Shown here in pieces: positions 16,824-26,107 of a stretch of 49,184 nt of DNA. This DNA comes from a virus. The translations under genes were made by a program, and so were the position numbers. A model generated the notes under the pieces. The model did no database searches, was not told the origin of the DNA, and saw nothing but the letters and a program-made list of their open reading frames with translations. Position 1 is the first letter of the stretch, and every line of letters starts with the position of its first letter. Location: IMG/VR virus record IMGVR_UViG_3300027561_000001, positions 1-49,184 of that record. The stretch is one strand, 5' to 3'.

Positions 16824-17966
16824 ATGCCTACAGGTATGGCCAGCACCTATGACCTCACGGTCGGGGTGGTGGTCAACATGGACGAGGCCATCTACATGCT
16901 CTCGCCTGTCGACACTCCGCTGTTGACCGGCCTCGGGGCGGATGGCCTCACGATCATCGGATCTGATCCGGTCGACGAGCGCCAGTTCTCGTGGATGGAC
17001 GACACGATCCTCACGCCCCGTTCGGCGCTCGCCGCCATCTTGGTGACCGCCGGCACGACTGCCCAGGTGACGACAGGTCAAGGCACTCGATTCTCGACGG
17101 GCGACCTGCTCACCTTCGAGATCGACGGCAACACCACCGAAGTGGCCAGGGTCACCGGCTACACGACCGACGTGCTCACGATCACCCGAGCATGGGCGGG
17201 CACTGCCCAGCAGTACGCCACCGCCTCGCTCGTCGTCAGCGTCGGTTCGGCACTGCCCGAGGGCTCGAACCCCGAGGCGGCACGCACTGTCGACCGGGTG
17301 GAGAACACCAACGTCACGCAAATCTTCGGCCCCACCAAGGTCGATCTGTCCCGCACCGAACAGCAGGTGCGGAAGTACGGCGTCGGCAACGAGTTCTCGC
17401 ACCAGCTCGCCGGACGCATGAAGGAGAACGCCATCGCTCGTGAGCAGGCGTTCCTCTACGGCGCGCGCGTCGACTCGACCACGCTGGAAGCTCGGAGCAC
17501 GGGCGGCCTGCGGTTCTACATCACGACGAACCGCAACGCCACGGCTACCCAGCTCACGGCAGCCAACATCCAGACGGCCCAGCTCACCGGCTACAACCAG
17601 GGCGGCTTCGCTGATGTGGTGATGGCCAACCCGGTGGCGTTCGCCGACCTCAACGACCTGGCCAACACCACGGTCGTGCGCGAGACGGTCGACGACCCGA
17701 TGCGTGGTCGCACTCGGGTGTCCTGGGTCGACACCGAGTTCGGCTCGTCGCTCATGGCCCGTAACCGCTGGATGCTTCCCAACGACGCCTTCGGCTTCAG
17801 TCGGGAGCAGGTCATCCGTCGCGTGCTCCAGCCGCTCATCTACGAGCGTCTGGCCAAGACGGGCGACAGCGACCAGGGCCAGATCGTGTGCGAGGAGGGC
17901 CTGGAGGTCAAGGGCGAGGAACACGCCTACGCCTTCACCCTGCTCGGCTACACGGGCTCCAACTAG
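16824..17966 (+). CDS. Major capsid protein (DUF5309/SU10-like)
   Basis: Forms the icosahedral shell. The 380-residue sequence matches the pattern of DUF5309 (SU10-type) capsid proteins: an N-terminal arm with LSPVDTPLLTGLG, and a central helix with QIFGPTKVDLSRTEQQVRKY then EFSHQLAGRMKENAIAREQA. A beta-rich insert (residues about 75-140) and a P-domain-like part near FADVVMANPVAFADL follow. Codon use is the most biased of the neighbourhood, as expected for an abundant protein. The ribosome site CAGGAG lies in the end of the previous gene. A strong hairpin 9 bases after the stop probably ends most transcripts. Confidence 0.8.
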   Translation: MPTGMASTYDLTVGVVVNMDEAIYMLSPVDTPLLTGLGADGLTIIGSDPVDERQFSWMDDTILTPRSALAAILVTAGTTAQVTTGQGTRFSTGDLLTFEIDGNTTEVARVTGYTTDVLTITRAWAGTAQQYATASLVVSVGSALPEGSNPEAARTVDRVENTNVTQIFGPTKVDLSRTEQQVRKYGVGNEFSHQLAGRMKENAIAREQAFLYGARVDSTTLEARSTGGLRFYITTNRNATATQLTAANIQTAQLTGYNQGGFADVVMANPVAFADLNDLANTTVVRETVDDPMRGRTRVSWVDTEFGSSLMARNRWMLPNDAFGFSREQVIRRVLQPLIYERLAKTGDSDQGQIVCEEGLEVKGEEHAYAFTLLGYTGSN

Positions 17967-17974
17967 ATGTCGGT

Positions 17975-18017
17975 CGGCTCCCCGGACGGCGATTCCACCA
18001 CCGGCTCCGGGGAGCCG
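17975..18017 (+). terminator. Strong hairpin after the major capsid gene
   Basis: Perfect 12-base inverted repeat CGGCTCCCCGGA (17975-17986) and TCCGGGGAGCCG (18006-18017) with a 19-base loop and no U-run. It probably stops or attenuates transcription after the capsid gene. It also argues that the glycosyltransferase starts at 18039, beyond the hairpin, not at the in-frame ATG 17967. Confidence 0.75.
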
Positions 18018-18038
18018 GCGACTCCCGAAAGGACCGAC

Positions 18039-18875
18039 ATGGCGTCCTCCCCTGGCGTATGCCTGGCCTGGATCGACGGCGGCACCACATCGGGCTGGTT
18101 CACGTGGTCGCTGGCGCAGCTCGTCACGCTCGACTCGCGGCTCAACCAACACGTCACCGGCCCGCAAGGGGACATGATCCACATCCAGTCGTCCCCCCGT
18201 ATCCACGAGGCCCGCAATCAGGTCGTCGACCAGTTCGCCCAGTTGGACCAGCAGCCCGAGTGGCTACTGATGCTCGACTCGGATATGACCTTCGAGCCCG
18301 ACCTGCTCGAACGGATGATGGCCTACGCCCACCCGGAGCGGGTCCCGATCCTCGGAGGTCTGTGCTTCGGCGGCGGTCGGGTCAACGATCCCTTCCCGAC
18401 GATCTACCGCCTCACCCAGGAAGGCAACTACGCCTCGCTGGACAAGGTGCACGACTACCCCCGCGACGCGCTGGTCAAGGTGGGCGCCACCGGTGCCGCC
18501 TGCCTGCTGGTACACCGCCAGGTGTACGCGGCGATGCACAAGGCGTTCGGCACCCTGGCCGACGGCCGTATGAACCCGTCACCGTGGTTCGCCGAGGGCG
18601 TCTTCGGGGCCAACGGCGAGAGCTGGGGCGAAGACACCGCCTTCTGCCTGCGCGCCCATGCCCTGAGCATCCCGGTCCACGTGCACACCGGCATCAAGCT
18701 CGGGCACGTGAAGGACCAGATCATCGACGAGCAGTTCTACGACGCCCGTCGCGCTGTCGTAGCGGAGGACAATCTCCGGAAAAGCGCTTCAAGCGAGACG
18801 CCAGCAGTGAACGGTAACGGCAGCCGAGCCGAACGTCGCCGCAAGGCGCGTGTCCTAGCTAAGGAGCAGACATGA
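18039..18875 (+). CDS. GT-A type glycosyltransferase
   Basis: Transfers a sugar from a nucleotide-sugar donor to an unknown acceptor. From ATG 18039 (GAAAGGA upstream) the 278-residue protein carries a DxD-type motif in WLLMLDSDMTFEPDLLERMM, a mid-domain GGLCFGGG stretch, and the late catalytic block ANGESWGEDTAFCLRAHAL, the usual layout of family-2-like enzymes. No membrane segment. The C-terminus is basic. Being inserted between capsid and connector genes suggests it decorates the virion, but modification of host wall or DNA is possible. Confidence 0.75.
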   Translation: MASSPGVCLAWIDGGTTSGWFTWSLAQLVTLDSRLNQHVTGPQGDMIHIQSSPRIHEARNQVVDQFAQLDQQPEWLLMLDSDMTFEPDLLERMMAYAHPERVPILGGLCFGGGRVNDPFPTIYRLTQEGNYASLDKVHDYPRDALVKVGATGAACLLVHRQVYAAMHKAFGTLADGRMNPSPWFAEGVFGANGESWGEDTAFCLRAHALSIPVHVHTGIKLGHVKDQIIDEQFYDARRAVVAEDNLRKSASSETPAVNGNGSRAERRRKARVLAKEQT

Positions 18876-19180
18876 GCAACTTCACACTCGCCGTCAGCCT
18901 GACATCCGCATCCAGCCCTACCCAGGTCGCCGATGCCGAGAACCGGGATCGGATGGTCCACGTTCGCGTGGTTGGCGCTACCGACACCACCGTTGGGATC
19001 GGGTTCACCTCGGGAGAAGTCGACGCGGCTTCCAAGGGCTTGCGTCTCTATGGCGGCGCCAATGCTGGTGGCTTCGCAAGCACGGTCTCCTTCCTCTTGC
19101 CGGAAGACACCGAGTTGTGGGTCGGCCCCACCTCCAACTCGGGCGTGATAGCCAGCTTCTTGGTAGTGGAGACCCGATAA
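18872..19180 (+). CDS. Small beta-rich protein, candidate capsid decoration
   Basis: 102 residues, ATGA overlap with the glycosyltransferase. Composition rich in Ser, Thr, Val and Gly with alternating beta pattern throughout (TVGIGFTSGEVDAASKGLRL). Similar small beta proteins next to capsid genes are often decoration or head-completion proteins. No motif proves it. Confidence 0.5.
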   Translation: MSNFTLAVSLTSASSPTQVADAENRDRMVHVRVVGATDTTVGIGFTSGEVDAASKGLRLYGGANAGGFASTVSFLLPEDTELWVGPTSNSGVIASFLVVETR

Positions 19181-19747
19181 ATGAAGATGAACCTGGGCTG
19201 CGGGCGCGACATCAAGGAGGGGTGGGTCAACGTCGACCTCATCTCCGGTGATGGCGTGGACGTAGTGCTGGACCTCGATCAGCCCAAGCCTTTCGAGTTA
19301 GCCGACGAGAACACCGTCGATGTGTTTCTGGTGTCGCATCTGATCGAGCACTTACAGCATCCGTTGCCACTGGCCGAGGCTATGTGGCGGGCCGCGAAGC
19401 CCGATGCTGTGGCGATTTTCCGGTGCCCTCATGGCGCCAGCGATGACGCCGACGAGGATCCCCAGCACGTCCGCCGCATGTTCCCTCACTCGTGGGACTA
19501 CTTCGGTCAGCCCGCGTACCACCGTGCCGACTACGGCTACCGCGGTGACTGGCGTACGGACGAGGTGAAACTGCGCTGCCGACCCGAGCGCATGGGCGAG
19601 ACCAACGCGGAGACCTACGAGTTGATCGGCATGGAGCGCAATATCGTGGTGGAGATGCAGGTTCTACTGCGAGCAGTCAAGCCTGCACGGCCACAGACTC
19701 CCGACGCTAGCGACTCCATGCACATCGTCATTGAGGCGATCGAATGA
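19181..19747 (+). CDS. SAM-dependent methyltransferase (class I)
   Basis: 188 residues starting at ATG 19181 directly after the previous stop. Motif I is the N-terminal NLGCGRDIKEGWVNVDL, typical of Methyltransf_11-like enzymes that begin at the SAM-binding loop, and SHLIEHLQHP is the conserved HxxEH-like block after the third strand. The core is compact with no target-recognition domain, so this is unlikely to be a classical DNA methylase. Beside the glycosyltransferase it may modify a glycan or a virion protein; acceptor unknown. Confidence 0.75.
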   Translation: MKMNLGCGRDIKEGWVNVDLISGDGVDVVLDLDQPKPFELADENTVDVFLVSHLIEHLQHPLPLAEAMWRAAKPDAVAIFRCPHGASDDADEDPQHVRRMFPHSWDYFGQPAYHRADYGYRGDWRTDEVKLRCRPERMGETNAETYELIGMERNIVVEMQVLLRAVKPARPQTPDASDSMHIVIEAIE

Positions 19748-20664
19748 CCCTCGCCACAACGGTCGATGCTCTGGTGGAGCGGGTCCGGCGTGACTCGCTG
19801 CTGGCCAGCCGAGGCCCCGTCTTCACGGTGGGGGCCAGCTACACGGCCGGCGGCACCACGATCACCACCGCCGAGACTTTCACCAACATCGGGCCGGGAT
19901 CTCTGCTCAGCGTCGAGTACGAGATGATGTACGTGCAGGGCGCTAACTCATCGACCAAGACGATCACGGTCATCCCCGGCTACTTCGGGAGCACCCAGGC
20001 CGACCACGCCGCCGGTGTGGTCATGGAAGTCGATGCCCGCTTCCCCAAGGCGGCGCTGCTCGACCATCTCCAGCACGAGATCATGTCGTGGCGCCACGAG
20101 CTGTGGCGCGAGGAGGACCTGCCGCTCGACCTCACGGTCTCCGAACGGACCTACGACCTAGTGGGCATCACCGGCGACATCTTCTTCCTGCTCGACGTGC
20201 GCCAGCAGCCGACCGGCGGGTCGACCTTCTGGAACTTCTCGTGGACCGGTGACGCCTGGCCGCATCTGAGCGCGCGACTGCTCCGCAACATGCCCATCGC
20301 CGATTTCCCCTCCAGCTACGCGCTCCAGCTCCAGCAGAACCCGACCCACTCCAGTGATGCCAGGGTGATGCTCGCTCGACCGCTCGACGCCACCACCCTC
20401 ATCGGCACTACCGACCTCGACGGCGATGTGGGCGTCAGGATCGACTGGCTGGACATCGCCGAGCTGGGCACCAAGTGGCGCGCTCTCACCTCGGCGGTGA
20501 TCGGCCGCTCCGACTGGCGCACCAGCAACGTCATCCGTAGTGCCGAAGAGGTGTCGGCACTCGACACCATCCGGGCCGTGTCCACCTTCAAGGAGATGCG
20601 CGACGCGCGCTTCGCCAACGCGGCTATGGACCTGAGGGCCAACTTCCCCTTCCGGCAGCAATGA
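19744..20664 (+). CDS. Putative head-tail connector / tail tube-like protein
   Basis: 306 residues with ATGA overlap. A short beta region (residues about 25-95) with the repeated pattern SVEYEMMYVQGANSSTKTIT is followed by helical and beta segments. Position between capsid and the large tail protein fits a connector or tail-tube protein of a short-tailed phage. The assignment rests on gene order. It overlaps the next ATG. Confidence 0.5.
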   Translation: MTLATTVDALVERVRRDSLLASRGPVFTVGASYTAGGTTITTAETFTNIGPGSLLSVEYEMMYVQGANSSTKTITVIPGYFGSTQADHAAGVVMEVDARFPKAALLDHLQHEIMSWRHELWREEDLPLDLTVSERTYDLVGITGDIFFLLDVRQQPTGGSTFWNFSWTGDAWPHLSARLLRNMPIADFPSSYALQLQQNPTHSSDARVMLARPLDATTLIGTTDLDGDVGVRIDWLDIAELGTKWRALTSAVIGRSDWRTSNVIRSAEEVSALDTIRAVSTFKEMRDARFANAAMDLRANFPFRQQ

Positions 20665-23186
20665 CCGACCTCTCCGGCGGCCTCGTCTTTCCAGGCGGCA
20701 TCTTCTACGAGGACAGCGGTGGCACCGTCTCCTCCGACGTGGTGCCTGCCCAGTTCCCGGTGGCGATCGCCGGCCATCCCTACAACGTCGAATGGTCGCT
20801 GTACCGGCTCACCCACCTGCCGATGCGCCGCGCCGCCCAGGACGACCAAGCCGAGCCCGGGGAGCAAGCCCTGGATACCTCGGGCCTGTGGCGCCGCTCC
20901 CAGTCGGACTGGTCCTTGGGTGCCGGCCAGCTCTGGCTCGACGAGCAGGAGTCGACCCGGCGGCGTTTCAACTCCAGTCTCGGCATCGACTCGTTCAACG
21001 ACCGCGAACTGTCTCTGCTGCCCGCCACCGAGGAGAAACGCAGCAGCGCCAACACGAACCAGAGGCTCCTCACTGTCGACACCCGGCTCTACGTGGTCGA
21101 CGGCACTGCCCTGATCTTCTCGAACGGGACCGGCGCCGAGCAGAACTCCACGTGGACGACCGGCTGGACCACAGCCACCGGCCTGCCGGGCGGCAGCATC
21201 TTGGACATCGCGTACTCGGGCAGCCACGTCTACGTGCTTGGGTCTGACAACTCGATCTACCGGGCCACCCCCGGCACCGCCGCCTTCACCCTCTACTACA
21301 ACCCCGCAGAGGTGGCGATCCGTATCTTTACCGGGCTCGGCCGTCTGTTCTTCGCGTCCGACGCCGGTCAGTCCCTCTTCGAGGTCACTTCCGCGGGCAC
21401 CGCCGAGACCCTCGTCTTCACGCACCCTGACCCCAACTACGTGCTGTCGTCGCTGATAGGCACGCCGACCGGCGTGTACTTCTCAGGCAACATCGGCACC
21501 GGTTTCGGGGAGATCCGTCGCACCGTGGTCAACACGGGCGGCACCGCCTTCGACCCTCCGGTGGTCGCCGCCGAGCTACGCAACGAGACCATCAACGTGC
21601 TCCGCACGACCGGCATGAACTGCGTCTTCGGCACCTCGGTCGGGTTCCGCTACGCGCCGCTCAGTGACCAAACCGCGGGCCTGGACTTCGGCCCCGCCAT
21701 CGAAGTCGGGCCGGTCTACGACATCGTGGTCGAGTCGGCCATCAACAATGACACCGGCAAGCTCGACACCTTCGGCTGGTTCACCTGGGGCGGCATCCAC
21801 GAGGGCTCCGAGTCGGGGCTCGGGCGTATCCGGCTCAGCCGCTTCACCGAGCCCGGGGTCCCTGCCTACGCCTCCGACATCTTCAGCGCGGCCGGTGGCA
21901 CACCGATAGCGGTTGCCAGCATCGGGGGCCGCCGCTACTTCGGCATCTCCGCTGACGGCTTCTTCGGTGCCACCTCCAACTTCGTCGCGGAGGGCGAGCT
22001 GCGCACCGGGCGCATCCGCTACGGCATCTTGGACAACAAGGTCTACGACGACGTGAAGTGGCGCACGGACCCGCTTACCGGTCAGGTGATCGTCGATGCC
22101 GAGTTCGACCTCGGCGCCAGTGCCCACGCCGGTGAGCAGTCGGCCGCCGATTCGGTCACCGGCACCGGCCACCTGGGACCGGTGTTCGCCGAGTGGGGCG
22201 AGCTGATCTTCACGCTGCAACGTGGCGGAGTCATCACGCCAGCCCTGTTCATCAACGTGAGCGGCACGGCTACGACCCCCGATCACGCCGACTTCGCGAT
22301 CACTGACCTCGATGTCGAGATCACGCTTGCCGCCGACAACTGGAACCCGGGCGGTGGAACCACTCAGCTCATCGTCATGCAATCAAGCGTCTTGGCCAAC
22401 GTGGCCTGGCAGATAGGACTGACACCCGAAGGCCGGATCGTCGTCAGCACCAGCCCAGACGGTTCAGTCGCCAGCACGGTCTCATTCACCACCACCGATC
22501 CGGTCACCTTCGACACTGGCAGCGAGCACACCATCCATGTGACTGTCGATGTCAACAACGGGGCCGGTGGCCGCACCTACACCATCGAGACGGACGGCTC
22601 TCTCTTCGAGACCTCCAGTCCCGCCGGCACCACGTCGATCTTCAACTCCACCACGGTGGCCAACATCGGAGGGGCTGGTTCGGCGGTTTTCCAGGGCTAC
22701 GTCTCGCAGATGACCTGGCTAGGAAGTATCGGCGGAGCGGTGATTGCCAACCCCAACTTCGCGATCCAAGAGGTCGCCGACTCCAGCTTCGCTGACACGG
22801 CGCCCACCCCTAAGACGTGGACCGTGAACGCGCCGGCCGCCATCGCTCTCGTCAACGAAGGCGAGGCACTGACCCCGCGACTGCACTGGTGGGTCCTCCG
22901 AGCCATCCCCGCGGTCGAAGAGACCTTGCAGATCCTGGTCCCGATCCGGCTCCATTACATGGAGCAGACCCCCAACGGTCCAGCCAAGAACGCCAGCTAC
23001 CTCGATGAACTCGACTTCCTGATGAGCCTCGCCAACACGAAGTCGGTCGTTACGTACCAGCAGGGTCTTACGAGCTATCAGGTGTATGTGAATAACATCG
23101 AGGCCAACCCCGAATACTGGAACTCAGGTGACAACTCGCCGGAGGGCATCGTCATGGTCGAGCTTCACACAACCTCGCACCCCTAG
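20661..23186 (+). CDS. Large tail protein with propeller-like and lectin-like parts
   Basis: 841 residues, almost all beta. Residues about 120-460 contain recurring short strands with Gly/Trp turns (ILDIAYSGSHVYVLGSDNSI) like a beta-propeller. Residues about 530-710 resemble a concanavalin/LamG-type sandwich (HTIHVTVDVNNGAGGRTYTI). The final 90 residues look like a separate assembly domain. It may be the tail nozzle/tubular protein of a podovirus or a receptor-binding protein; both fit its position before the collar-domain fibre. Confidence 0.55.
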   Translation: MTDLSGGLVFPGGIFYEDSGGTVSSDVVPAQFPVAIAGHPYNVEWSLYRLTHLPMRRAAQDDQAEPGEQALDTSGLWRRSQSDWSLGAGQLWLDEQESTRRRFNSSLGIDSFNDRELSLLPATEEKRSSANTNQRLLTVDTRLYVVDGTALIFSNGTGAEQNSTWTTGWTTATGLPGGSILDIAYSGSHVYVLGSDNSIYRATPGTAAFTLYYNPAEVAIRIFTGLGRLFFASDAGQSLFEVTSAGTAETLVFTHPDPNYVLSSLIGTPTGVYFSGNIGTGFGEIRRTVVNTGGTAFDPPVVAAELRNETINVLRTTGMNCVFGTSVGFRYAPLSDQTAGLDFGPAIEVGPVYDIVVESAINNDTGKLDTFGWFTWGGIHEGSESGLGRIRLSRFTEPGVPAYASDIFSAAGGTPIAVASIGGRRYFGISADGFFGATSNFVAEGELRTGRIRYGILDNKVYDDVKWRTDPLTGQVIVDAEFDLGASAHAGEQSAADSVTGTGHLGPVFAEWGELIFTLQRGGVITPALFINVSGTATTPDHADFAITDLDVEITLAADNWNPGGGTTQLIVMQSSVLANVAWQIGLTPEGRIVVSTSPDGSVASTVSFTTTDPVTFDTGSEHTIHVTVDVNNGAGGRTYTIETDGSLFETSSPAGTTSIFNSTTVANIGGAGSAVFQGYVSQMTWLGSIGGAVIANPNFAIQEVADSSFADTAPTPKTWTVNAPAAIALVNEGEALTPRLHWWVLRAIPAVEETLQILVPIRLHYMEQTPNGPAKNASYLDELDFLMSLANTKSVVTYQQGLTSYQVYVNNIEANPEYWNSGDNSPEGIVMVELHTTSHP

Positions 23187-23195
23187 GAGACCGCA

Positions 23196-24374
23196 GTGGT
23201 AGTCGTCGATAGGGCCTACAAGGGCGCAGCCGCCGCCACCATCATCAACACGTCGATGACCTCCACGACGCCGGGCATCGGCGGCACGATCACTGTTGCC
23301 GATGACTCGGGCTACCCATCCTCGGGCAAGTTCGAGATCACCATCGACCGCGAGGTCCCCGGTGCCCAGGAACACGTCCTCATCAGCTCACGCTCGGGCA
23401 CCACGTTCACGATCGGCCAGCGTGGCTACGACGATTCAGTAGCCAAGGCCCACACGTCAGGCCAGGCCACCTGTGAGCTGTGGCTGTCGGCCCGCACGGT
23501 GCAGCTCCTCGGCGACCACGTGGACGACGTGGAGTCCGATCCTCACTCGGGCAAGCTGCTCAACAACGCGCGCCACGACCTCGAAGCTCGCCATACGTTC
23601 GGCGCTGCGCTCGGTACACCGGTAACACCGACCGACATCGCCACCGCAGGCGCGGCCGGCACCGGCAACAACCCGGCCAGGGAAGACCACACCCACAAGC
23701 TCGGCACCGGCGCGATCAACAGCGCCGGCATGTTCGCCTCGGGGGTGGTCGACGCTGCTGCCATCGCCACCGATGCGGTCGGCACACCCGAGATCGCCGC
23801 TAACGCCGTGGGCGCATCGGAGCTGGCCGACAACGCTGTCGACATCCTCGCCATCATCGCCGCAGCCCGAGACATCCTGTGCCCGCCCGGCATAATCGTC
23901 GCCTACGGCGATGACACTCCTGCCCCCACCGGCTGGCTGCTCTGCAACGGCACCGCCGTGTCCCGCACCACGTTCGCCACCCTGTTCGGCATCATCGGCA
24001 CCACCTATGGGGTCGGCGACGGATCGACGACGTTCAACGTTCCCGACCTGCGTGGACGTTTCCCGCTGGGCAAGGCCACCGCCGGCACCGGATCGACGAT
24101 GGGTGGCACAGGTGGTTCGCTCGACCACACCCACGCGCTGGATACGTCGTCGTCGGGTGCTCAGCTCACAGGGGTCGCCGGGTCGACCAACAACTGGTAC
24201 ATGATCCGCAAGACGGTCGCCGGCTGGAACTCGAACCAACGAGGCGACATGGGGGGCTTCGGCGGAAACGTGACGGCGCAGACGACCGGCGCCCAACTGG
24301 TCGGCGACAGCGACACCGCCAACCCGGCATTCCAAGTAGTCATGTACATCATCCGAACGGGGAACACCTCATGA
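23196..24374 (+). CDS. Tail fibre with phage tail-collar domain
   Basis: Starts at GTG 23196 after the ribosome site TAGGAGACC. Residues about 235-290 match the phage tail collar domain (GWLLCNGTAVSRTTFATLFG, then TTFNVPDLRGRFPLG). A Gly/Thr-rich tip follows with HTHALD. The middle carries repeated helical-trimer-like pieces (DAAAIATDAVGTPEIAANAV) typical of fibre shafts. It probably contacts the host surface. Confidence 0.8.
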   Translation: MVVVDRAYKGAAAATIINTSMTSTTPGIGGTITVADDSGYPSSGKFEITIDREVPGAQEHVLISSRSGTTFTIGQRGYDDSVAKAHTSGQATCELWLSARTVQLLGDHVDDVESDPHSGKLLNNARHDLEARHTFGAALGTPVTPTDIATAGAAGTGNNPAREDHTHKLGTGAINSAGMFASGVVDAAAIATDAVGTPEIAANAVGASELADNAVDILAIIAAARDILCPPGIIVAYGDDTPAPTGWLLCNGTAVSRTTFATLFGIIGTTYGVGDGSTTFNVPDLRGRFPLGKATAGTGSTMGGTGGSLDHTHALDTSSSGAQLTGVAGSTNNWYMIRKTVAGWNSNQRGDMGGFGGNVTAQTTGAQLVGDSDTANPAFQVVMYIIRTGNTS

Positions 24375-24604
24375 CCGATCTCGATCCCGATGACGATGGC
24401 CAGCTCGATGGCTGCGACGTTGACATGACGGTCGAGGATCAGCTCACCGAAGACGGCGAGCAGACCGACGCACTAGTCATGTTCGCCGACGTGTGGGATG
24501 ACCCCACTGCTGTCGAGTACCGGCGCCGCGAGTTGACCGCATGGGCGGCTGCCCTGCATAGCCCACCCGACGATCTGCCGACGACTGGGGCTCCCGATGC
24601 ATGA
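24371..24604 (+). CDS. Small acidic protein (77 residues)
   Basis: ATGA overlap with the fibre gene. Very acidic: the first 35 residues are about one third Asp/Glu (MTDLDPDDDGQLDGCDVDMT). The C-terminal half is more neutral and helical. No family recognised. It could be a fibre or lysis accessory protein judging by neighbours. Confidence 0.6.
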   Translation: MTDLDPDDDGQLDGCDVDMTVEDQLTEDGEQTDALVMFADVWDDPTAVEYRRRELTAWAAALHSPPDDLPTTGAPDA

Positions 24605-25397
24605 CACAGGACTAGCCGACCGTATCCGCGCCAAGGGCGTCAGGGTCGTGGAGATCGCTGGCTGGCAGACCCGCGGCAATGGTTCCGGCTTTCAGCCTCG
24701 GGGCGCCATCCATCACCACACGGCCGGCTCGTCACGCGGCGCCACCCCGTCTCTGAACACGAACATCTATGGCCGTCCCGACGTACCCGGCCCGCTCGCC
24801 CAGGTCATGCAGTCCCGTGAGCCAGGCGCGCTCGACAAGGCGTACGTGATTGCTGCCGGCAAGTGCAACCACGGCGGCGTCGGCCACTGGAACAACCCGG
24901 CGACCGGGGAACTCATCAACTCGAACTACGAGTCGGAGGGCCTGGAGGTCGAGCACACTGGCACCGGCGCGGTCGATCCGGCCCGTCACGAGATCTCGTG
25001 TCGCATCCTCGCGGCGATGCTCGAAGCCCCCGGCTCGTCCCGTGACTGGCGGATGTGCTGCGAGCACTACGAATACGCCGACCCGGACGGCCGTAAAGTC
25101 GACTTCCGGGAGCTGAATCCACCATTTGCTAACCGGGCCGCTGGGATACGTGCCCGAGTCGGCTACTGGATCGGCCGCACTATCACCACCCCACCGCCTG
25201 TTCCCATCATGGAGGAGCTACCAGAGATGTTCTTGTACAAGGGGCCTGGCCCCGCGTTCTTCTTCTGCCACGCCGGCAAGTCGGTCGGCATCAACGAAGC
25301 CTCCGACCTTGCCACGTTCACCGATGCTGACGTGCCTGTCCTCCGTCTCGACGACGACACGTTCGCCAAGTTCCGGGCCGCTTTCCCGGGCTCGTGA
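24597..25397 (+). CDS. Endolysin, N-acetylmuramoyl-L-alanine amidase
   Basis: Cuts between muramic acid and the stem peptide to release progeny. Residues about 30-175 form an amidase_2/PGRP-type domain: GAIHHHTAGS (His40/His41 region) gives the first zinc ligand, and CCEHYEYADPDGRKVDF gives His157 and the downstream Lys/Asp. Residues 195-266 look like a separate wall-binding domain (EMFLYKGPGPAFFFCHAGKS). No signal peptide. It is followed by a methyltransferase and then by membrane-protein genes that probably include the holin. Confidence 0.85.
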   Translation: MHDTGLADRIRAKGVRVVEIAGWQTRGNGSGFQPRGAIHHHTAGSSRGATPSLNTNIYGRPDVPGPLAQVMQSREPGALDKAYVIAAGKCNHGGVGHWNNPATGELINSNYESEGLEVEHTGTGAVDPARHEISCRILAAMLEAPGSSRDWRMCCEHYEYADPDGRKVDFRELNPPFANRAAGIRARVGYWIGRTITTPPPVPIMEELPEMFLYKGPGPAFFFCHAGKSVGINEASDLATFTDADVPVLRLDDDTFAKFRAAFPGS

Positions 25398-26062
25398 TCT
25401 GCCCGCTCTGTAGCCACAGAGTCGACACCCACCAGGATCGCATCGCCATCCACGGCGACTGTCCGGGTGGCTTCGCGCGCTACGACCTGGCCGAGACCAA
25501 GCTGGAGTCCCGCTACACGGAGCCCCGCCCCGACTGCCCGCACCCCGAGCGGTGGCACTCCGACGACTGGGACTCCACCGAGCACGAGGTCACCGCGTTG
25601 GTGGCCGCGTTCGTCGGTGCGCTCCGGCCCGAGCTGGTGCTGGAGACCGGCACCGCCTTCGGCCAGACCGCCTACGCGATTGGTGCCGTGCTGGCCGAAG
25701 CTGGGGTCGGCCGGCTCGTCACCATCGAGCCCGTAGAAGACCGGATCCACATCGCTCGCAAGCGATGCAAGGGACTGCCCGTCGAGGTGCTCGAAGCCTC
25801 GTCGCTCGATGTCCATCTTGAGGTGGAGGAGCAGATCGGCTTCGCCTGGTTCGACAGCCTGCTCCCCCTGCGAGCGCCAGAGTTCCGCCACTTCTACCCG
25901 GCAATGGCACCGGGCGCGTTCGTCGGCTTCCACGACACATCACCCCACCACGGCCAGCAGCTCTGGGCTGACATCCTTCGCTTGGAGGACGAGGGACTAC
26001 TGCTGCCGGTCCGCCTGCGTACCCCTCGTGGCGTCGTCATCGGCGAAGTGAGCGGGAAGTAA
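25394..26062 (+). CDS. Class I methyltransferase with N-terminal zinc-binding motif
   Basis: 222 residues from GTG 25394 (GTGA overlap). The N-terminus ICPLCSHRVDTHQDRIAIHG followed by DC could bind zinc. The core LVLETGTAFGQTAYAIGAVL is the SAM-binding loop of Methyltransf_24-like enzymes, with LVTIEPVEDRIHIARKRC as the acidic second strand and GAFVGFHDTSPHHG near the active site. Substrate unknown. Placement inside the lysis cassette is unusual. Confidence 0.7.
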   Translation: MICPLCSHRVDTHQDRIAIHGDCPGGFARYDLAETKLESRYTEPRPDCPHPERWHSDDWDSTEHEVTALVAAFVGALRPELVLETGTAFGQTAYAIGAVLAEAGVGRLVTIEPVEDRIHIARKRCKGLPVEVLEASSLDVHLEVEEQIGFAWFDSLLPLRAPEFRHFYPAMAPGAFVGFHDTSPHHGQQLWADILRLEDEGLLLPVRLRTPRGVVIGEVSGK

Positions 26063-26107
26063 ACTGATGGCGCAGAAGTCCCTTGGACGGGGAGGAGTGT
26101 GGCGGGC

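Noticed and set aside
17967-18038. Upstream start of the glycosyltransferase at 17967
   Set aside because: No ribosome site, and the segment is occupied by a perfect 12-bp hairpin; ATG 18039 has GAAAGGA at good distance.
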